Source: Eudorina sp. 2006-703-Eu-15
Lineage: Eukaryota; Chlorophyta; Chlorophyceae; Chlamydomonadales; Volvocaceae
DNA length: 64,000 nt
NCBI GenBank assembly: GCA_003117195.1
Contig: BDSI01000055.1
Coordinates: 496,001 to 560,000, forward strand
Reading direction: 5' to 3'
Part shown: one piece after another, positions 58,153-64,000 of the stretch
Numbering within the stretch: position 1 is the first letter of the stretch
Layout: the number at the start of each line of letters is the position of its first letter
Position numbers and translations under genes: made by a program
The notes under the pieces: model-generated
The model's database searches: none
The model's input: only the letters and a program-made list of their open reading frames with translations
What the model was told of the DNA's origin: nothing

Positions 58153-60465
58153 TTCTTTCAAGTGTCAGAGCTCTATGTAGACGAGCCAAAGGCTGCGATG
58201 TGGGCACGGAATGGTTGTGAGGGGTTAGCCATGGTGTGCGGAGTTGTGGACAGGCGGGTGCTGTGTGTGTTGGCAGCAACCACCATCCGATACCAGCGTA
58301 AACACCTTTGCCTGCTCACATGTCGATTATACTTATGCAGCATGTAGTGCTTTAAGCATGTCGAAAGCATCGAAAGACCATGCCAATTGCCCAACCATCT
58401 GCAACAAGTTTGGCTTTCAAGCGAGCATGCTCATTACCTGAGCGCAGCTCGGGATGACCTCACAAAAATAATACTTTTTATCCGCCTGCACAGCGTGTCA
58501 TCGTCTGCAGCTCGCTCGCAACGAAATAACGAACGTTCAACGCCACGCCAATGATAGGAAACCAGTTTGCACAAAGCTGCAAACTGTAACTGTTGTTGGT
58601 CAAAAGAAAGCGGCAACACGGCTTGGTGGCTTCAGTTTGTATGAAGGTCAAAAGTCGTATAACAAGCCTCAGCTCCTTTTACAATCGCTGTATTGTATAT
58701 ATGTATGAAAACAATAAAGAAACATGCGATGTATCATAGGTTTCTGGTGTTACACAGGCAAGAGATGGATCATGCATGTCATCGCATGCCATGCACGGCA
58801 TCTCATCGCGGATCGACAACAGCTTTCAGGCATGGGCCGACGCTCCCATAATCCTGTTATACCTAACTTGCTCCTCTTCTGAATTGGACCATGACAACAA
58901 TGCCGCATTCTGCCTTTTGTGAACAAATTGTACGGATGCAGCCGGACAACTTCGCCGACACGAGCGGTCCTGTCAGTGCTGCCATTTAAGAATACTAACG
59001 CGAGATCACTGGTGGCCCTACCAAAGGTTCTGCTTGCGTTACACCTGGTTACACAGGGTTACACGCAAACCAAGTGGCACGCTGGCGCCGTGTGCCTCAG
59101 GCACCGCGCAGACCACACATCAAAAACCGCTTGTGCTTAACAAGCAGCGTTTCGGTCCAGAGATGCCTCGTTGCAACCAATACTCCTGATCCTGAACGCA
59201 TAAACCTCCGCCGTCGCACTCAAATGCAATGGCTCAGTTCCGCCAAGCTCGTACCGTTTCTCCTCCAGCTCCATGCAGTGGCAGGGTCATAAGCCCTGGT
59301 CGAATTCAATGCCTTTACCGCACATCCTCGAGGCCTATCATGAATGAATGAATGAACGTTACAGCGGACCCCAACTATCATATAGTTCGTGCCCATGTGG
59401 GTCGCGCGCAACCCGGACCTGCAGCCGCATGACCGATGGCGGATTCCTCCGTTTTGGCCACAATGTCGCTTGATGAAGACCATCAAGCACGTCCGGACAG
59501 CGGGATCGGTCGGATCATTGAGGCAACGTACGCTTGAACCACTTCTGCCTAGCCCCAGTGACGGTGACGGTAATGTTCGGGTGAAGAAACCTACATGCCG
59601 TCCCTGTGGCTGTACTTGGCCCGATGCAATAGCTGGTGCTCATGAAGGGGCTTCATTGGCATCGCTGGCCCTAGGGATGGGGGAAGAGTCCCTGTCTTTG
59701 ATTGACATATTGGGAATGTTATCGGTGAAATGATGAAGTGTGGAATGATGAGGCGTCGGCTGCTTCGGCAGACCAGGGCCGACCCGCGCGTTCGACTGTT
59801 AACCTGATTCACGCAGTTGTGATTGCACGCTACTATCTGCGCATCGGCATCAGAAGGAAAGCAGAGCAGCCACGCCGTGCTTGGCGATTACAAAGGCAAC
59901 TCCTGACCAGAAGGTAGCGGGCTGGGGTGTCCTCCTCTGTATCGTAGCAGAGAGTTCCGCTGGAACGGGGAACGTCAAGTTTGAACACAAGTTGCACAAA
60001 CCGCTGTAAGAAACACGTGGGTTGTTGCTTCGTGTCTAACTGCGGTTACCTGCCCACTGCTGCCGCCCTGCGGCAACCAGAGTTCACGGCCGAAGCCGGC
60101 AAGCAAAAAGGGACGACAAGAGTCTGCAGAAGCACTTTGCGGAAATGTGCATGCATGAATTCAGGCTAAGCAACCACCTGGGTATCATGACGAGATGGCA
60201 GGGCAGACGGCAGAGAGTTGCAGTTGGCGCGCGGCACTGGGCCGATATCTTCTAATCATAAAACCTCATTCTTAAAACTGTTTGATGTGCGTTCTTTTAG
60301 CTGCACAGCGTGCACAGAGCCCTGGCCCGTCGTGGGCTTTTGGGCCTTATGTCGTGGATGGATCAGCGGATCAGGAATGAATACCTCTTCCGGCCCAATG
60401 GCATGCTGTCACAAGCGCCGATCACTACCCATTCTATCGTTTCAGCAGTTCCCACATCTGCAAAA
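58153..60465. other. intergenic region between NIP45-like and PsbTn genes
   Basis: About 2.3 kb between divergently transcribed genes; should hold both promoters. No gene recognised. A dispersed element end lies at 59341-59372. Confidence 0.6.
59341..59372 (+). repeat. dispersed element end, copy 3 (TGAA repeat + ACGTTACAGCGGACCCC)
   Basis: Same orientation and arrangement as 14701-14737: TGAATGAATGAATG-type units followed by the 17-bp core at 59356-59372. No matching second end found nearby. Confidence 0.75.
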
Positions 60466-61168
60466 ATGATCGCTGCTCGTGTCCAGGCCAAGCCAGTTGC
60501 TGCCGCTAAGCCGGCTCGCGCCGCGGTCGTTGTGCGCGCCCAGAAGACTGAGGCCCAGGTACGTACCTACTGGAGACTCCCTATGACATGATTTTACCTA
60601 TAAGAAATATTTTTTGTGCCGCCTGTGTTGTGGTGCTAGCGCGACCGCTTTGACCTGTCTCATCTCTTTGTTGTTTCGATCTTTTTGAACTCTGTGTTAT
60701 CTATAGTCTGACCCTGCTGGATTGGGTGTTCCCGATCTTCATGCGCTGTGGCCTGCGGTATATTCTGACGTGTCGACTGCATGGAAGATTCAATTTGCGT
60801 GCACGCACTGTTTTGCACTGTCGTTTTGCACATTTCATTAATCCAACGAATTGGGAAATGATTGTCCGTCTGTGTGCAGAAGCCGAAGGTCGCTCAGGCT
60901 GTGATGGCCGTCCTGGCTTCGACCGTGATCGCCCTGTCGTCCTCGTCCGCTGCCAACGCTGAGGTCAGTTTTTGCAGTCTCAGTTTGGTGCAGTCTTAAT
61001 TTGGTGCTAGCGTTTGTGGAGCCGTGGGCTGTCTTTGGAGATGTCGTCGTACGCGTCCTGATCGCCTGCATGTTCTTTCATGATTTGTAGGCGACCGTCA
61101 AGCAGGCCGTGTGCGCCTCGAACCCGACCGCAAAGGTCTGCCTGAAGGACAGCGCCAAGTCCTCGTAA
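60466..61168 (+). CDS. PSBTN: nuclear-encoded photosystem II subunit PsbTn (5-kDa type) precursor
   Basis: Complete gene, 84 aa, exons 60466-60558, 60880-60963, 61091-61168, all phase 0. PsbTn is a very small lumenal subunit at the edge of plant and algal photosystem II. Residues 1-31 are a basic, Ala/Val-rich chloroplast transit peptide (MIAARVQAKPVAAAKPARAA start). Exon 2 encodes KPKVAQ plus a hydrophobic lumen-targeting segment ending SSSSAANA, so processing after Ala58 leaves a mature peptide of 26 residues. It has two Cys (67 and 76) in VCASNPTAKVC, matching the CVTMPTAKIC pattern of plant PsbTn, where they form a disulfide. Each exon roughly matches a functional part: transit peptide, lumen signal, mature chain. 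Residues after the second Cys (LKDSAKSS) extend beyond the plant form. The family call rests on that short motif plus targeting structure. Confidence 0.82.
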
Positions 61169-61841
61169 ATTCTTCATGGATCCATGTCGGATTGCGGGAG
61201 CAGGGACGTATCCCGGTGACGGCTTGTGCTGGTAACGGAGCAACGCAACCTGACCGGGGGGCTCTGGGCTCTCGCCGGGGTTTTGCGGACCCCGTCGTGT
61301 ACAAAAATATTGGCGGAAGGGGATGTGGCTCATTTTTCCACTATGTGCGCTGCTGAACTAGATGCCTTACGCTCCCATGCTGGAATGCTGGTGGCGGTTT
61401 TCTGAGAAGATCATGTAACTTATCTCAACCCACGTGCGTGTCCCACTCAGTACTCGTCCGTGTATGGGATGTCATGGGTGTGTATGATGAGATCATGATT
61501 TTGCCGCAGCAGAAGTGCAGTTGCAACTCCAGCATGGTCCAAATCTTGCACCGTAAAGAAACGAAACTAGCACTGGTCGTTCAGAAGACGCTATTATACG
61601 GCGTAGCTATTATACGGCACAGTACACGTCTGTAACTAACTTAGCTGGCCGTCACCAAACTGTAGTCAAACAGCAAAACAGCTCGGCAGAGTTAGATGGC
61701 TATTATCGATGGAAACGATAAAAGTCACATAAACAAAGTCGCACACGCGTCACATCCTAACTTAATTATCTATCCGTGAAAAAACCAGACATCCTGCGAA
61801 CCTATCAGCTATTCTTCACCCTTCCGACCCATGCTGCTCAT
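61169..61841. other. convergent intergenic region
   Basis: About 0.67 kb between the PsbTn gene (+) and the 3' end of the unidentified minus-strand gene. AT-richer. Contains TGTAA at 61631-61635 on the plus strand; otherwise nothing recognised. Confidence 0.6.
61631..61635 (+). terminator. candidate polyadenylation word TGTAA for the PsbTn gene
   Basis: TGTAA about 460 bp after the PsbTn stop codon, giving a 3' UTR of plausible length for these algae; assigned by position. Confidence 0.4.
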
Positions 61842-63625
61842 TTACTGCACATCCTGTTGTTGCTGCATCTGCTGCATCTGTTGTTGCTGCCGCTGAAACT
61901 GCTGCCAGGCCTGCTGCTGCTGTTTCAGCCAGTGCTCCCACCGCCGTCGTACGCTGCCCGCCAACGCCCCGACCGCCTCCACCCCGCACACCACCACCCA
62001 TCCCCCGCCCCCACTCGCTCCGCTCCGCGCCCCCGTCGCCGCCGCCACCACTGCCCTGGCCGCAGCGCCGCTGCCGCCCAGCGCCATCCGAGCCGCCCAG
62101 GGCGCCAGCTCGGGCGGCATCAACCCCGAATCCGGGCCGGTGGCGGACTGCAGCAGCTCGGGTGGCGAGCGCGGCCACGCCACCAAACGGCTGGTGGCCA
62201 GCTCCACCAGCTGCACCGAGTCGGAGTCGGGGGAGGAGGACGCCAGGTCCTGAAGCGCAGCACGACCTGCGAATCGGCATATATGAGGAAGGGGGCGATG
62301 GCTTGGCGTGTACATTGGTGAGGGGATAGTCAACCCACGCTGGGGCTGAGGCGACCCCCGTGTCTGGAACCCACCCCGAGAACCTTACCCGGAGTTCCAA
62401 GACCCCAAGCCCAAGTTCGATGGAAGACGATCGATTCCCCGAGTGTGGGAAGGTGCAGCAGGACAACCAGCCCTGCTCACAGGCCGGACCGCAAAGTAAA
62501 AATAGCCCAAGAAAGGGGTTCCAGACATCTCGAGTAAGCCTTTGTGTCGCGCTGCTACAATTGGGCTCACATATCTACACTGCGCTGCTGCCAGATCGAA
62601 GGTCTGGTAGGCAGGGGGGGTACCGTCCTATAGGGTATACGGATCCGCATCCAGGTGTAGTCCAGAACCCTTCAACTGGCTGCATAGCGCCTCGCCCAGC
62701 AGGGCCCGAGAAGATAAGGAGACAGTCACCGCACCAGGAGGCATCATCCATCCATCCATCCATCCACGCCATCCACGCCATCCATCCATCCATCCATCCA
62801 TCCACGCCATCCACGCCATCCCCATTCATGGCCCTCCCCAGCAGCCCAAGTCCACACCCACCCGCATTCCGCCCCCTCCTCCATCCCTCCGCCCCCTGCC
62901 CCCTCCTCCCTCCCCCTTTCTCACGTGTGTCCTCGCTGCCGCCCGTCAACAGCTCCTTGAGCAGCACCAGCGCCTCCTGGGCCAGGCGCACCCGCTGCGA
63001 GGGACACAGTACGACAACCAAGGGGGGCAAAGTACGGCAGCCCGGGGGGACCCCGGGGGCGGACAGGGAAGCCAGGGCGGTCGGTCGGTCATGCATGCGC
63101 GGTTGGGTACATGTGATACACACGTGTTTATTACGTATGAAATCGTACGTGATCAGGTACACGGCCGCACCTGGAGCCACTCAGCCGGCGGGACGGACGC
63201 GCTGGCGGCTATTTGGACCGCGGGGTTGGCGGGCGAGGGGTAGACCGGCTCCAGGGGGTCATCGCCGCCTGGGGCCCAGAGGGGAGGGTGTGTCAAATAA
63301 GACAGCGAAACCGCAGAAGAGCAACAAGCCGACAACCGCCGCGATGTTGGGATGGACGACGACGGCGAAGCGTTTTGACTCACAAGACGAAAGAATTAGG
63401 AGCTGGTGTGTTCAGACCGCGGACGGCTGACCACGTAGGAAACACCACAGTAGGGCTGGCGAGATGAGTGGTGGCGGTTAAAGCCCAAGACCGCTGTGTC
63501 CCCGCCTGCTCGCAGTACACACACCTACCCACACACCCGCGCCCTCACTTTCTCCTTACACTCGCACCTGGTGGGGCGCAGGCCGCGTCCGCGAGCGCCA
63601 TCAGCCGCAGCGGGAGGCCGTAGCC
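61842..63625 (-). CDS. unidentified protein, C-terminal part (gene continues past the right edge)
   Basis: Four in-phase exons at the 3' end of a minus-strand gene: 63625-63568, 63268-63171, 62994-62925 and 62266-61842 (stop TAA at 61844-61842). The C-terminal 217 or so residues begin GYGLPLRLMALADAACAPP, include a likely helix pair VRLAQEALVLLKELLTGG and VQLVELATSRLVAWP, then a Gly/Ala-rich part and a final KQQQQAWQQFQRQQQQMQQ-type Gln-rich tail. The helices resemble the end of a helical-repeat protein, but I cannot name a family. Exons upstream of 63625 are probably outside the window. Confidence 0.65.
62748..62824. repeat. CATC tetranucleotide repeat with CACGC interruptions
   Basis: CATCCATCCATCCACGC-type tandem units in the intron between exons 62994-62925 and 62266-61842 of the unidentified gene. 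Confidence 0.9.
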
Positions 63626-64000
63626 CTGGAGCGGGGAGGGGGGAGGGGCCCCGCACACGCACACCGTGAAACACACACGTGGACAGCCAGTAGCTTGGCA
63701 CGCAGCCGCCAAGTCTCGGCGCGGCATGGCAGCTTGGCAGGCGGCCCCGGCAGGGAGCGGCTCTGTGTCCCAAATCCACCGGATAGTGGATACCACCTCC
63801 GGTCGTTGAATAGGCGCCTAGCTGCCGCCCGCGCCCACAGAGCGCCGTCCAGGCAAGCAGTCCACCCCGGAGCGACGCAACCGACACTTTTTGACGCATG
63901 TACATACACACACATACATACACATACACGTTTTGCTTGCAGGTGGGTAACAACGAGAGGATTGCACGCACGCACAGCATTGTGGTGGGAGTCTGTGTGG

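Overview
This is nuclear DNA of a green alga, most likely a chlamydomonadalean/volvocine species. The evidence is high-GC genes made of many short exons with strict GT-AG introns, TGTAA-type polyadenylation words downstream of stop codons, long Pro-rich (PPSPPP-type) segments typical of algal cell-wall proteins, heavy mini- and microsatellite content in introns, and a nuclear gene for a small photosystem II protein. I found no bacterial operons, rRNA, convincing tRNA or CRISPR. Almost every gene had to be rebuilt by hand from splice sites and reading-frame phase. Exon ends are therefore inferences from sequence, although phases agree across every intron in the main models.

Layout, left to right. 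173-1993 (-): 5' part of a coiled-coil protein gene that continues past the left edge. 3281-7147 (+): complete 8-exon hybrid ascorbate/cytochrome-c-type peroxidase with a mitochondrial presequence and a membrane anchor. 9704-12797 (-) and 17614-21524 (-): two tandem BCS1-like AAA-ATPase genes with identical exon/intron architecture. They are separated by about 4.8 kb holding a candidate non-autonomous transposon (14701-15907) and a long CA microsatellite. 25580-42942 (-): a very large gene (22 supported exons, about 1,730 residues) for a membrane-anchored M1 zinc aminopeptidase with Pro-rich spacers; its introns hold many different tandem repeats. 43101-48041: about 5 kb with no recognisable gene. 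48042-56350 (-): complete 12-exon GAF-PAS-protein kinase gene (1,404 aa) with a myristoylation-like N-terminus. 56863-58152 (-): 2-exon Rad60/Esc2/NIP45-like SUMO-like-domain protein. 60466-61168 (+): 3-exon thylakoid-lumen PsbTn precursor. 61842-63625 (-): 3' part of an unidentified gene ending in a Gln-rich tail.

The genes look like ordinary chromosomal neighbours with housekeeping, photosynthetic, signalling and cell-surface roles, not a functional cluster. The most informative features are the BCS1 pair, whose blocks of near-identity next to divergent blocks point to gene conversion; a 27-bp-arm hairpin in an intron of one BCS1 copy; a dispersed repeat family sharing the word ACGTTACAGCGGACCCC; and a kinase domain split by an insertion of about 300 residues.
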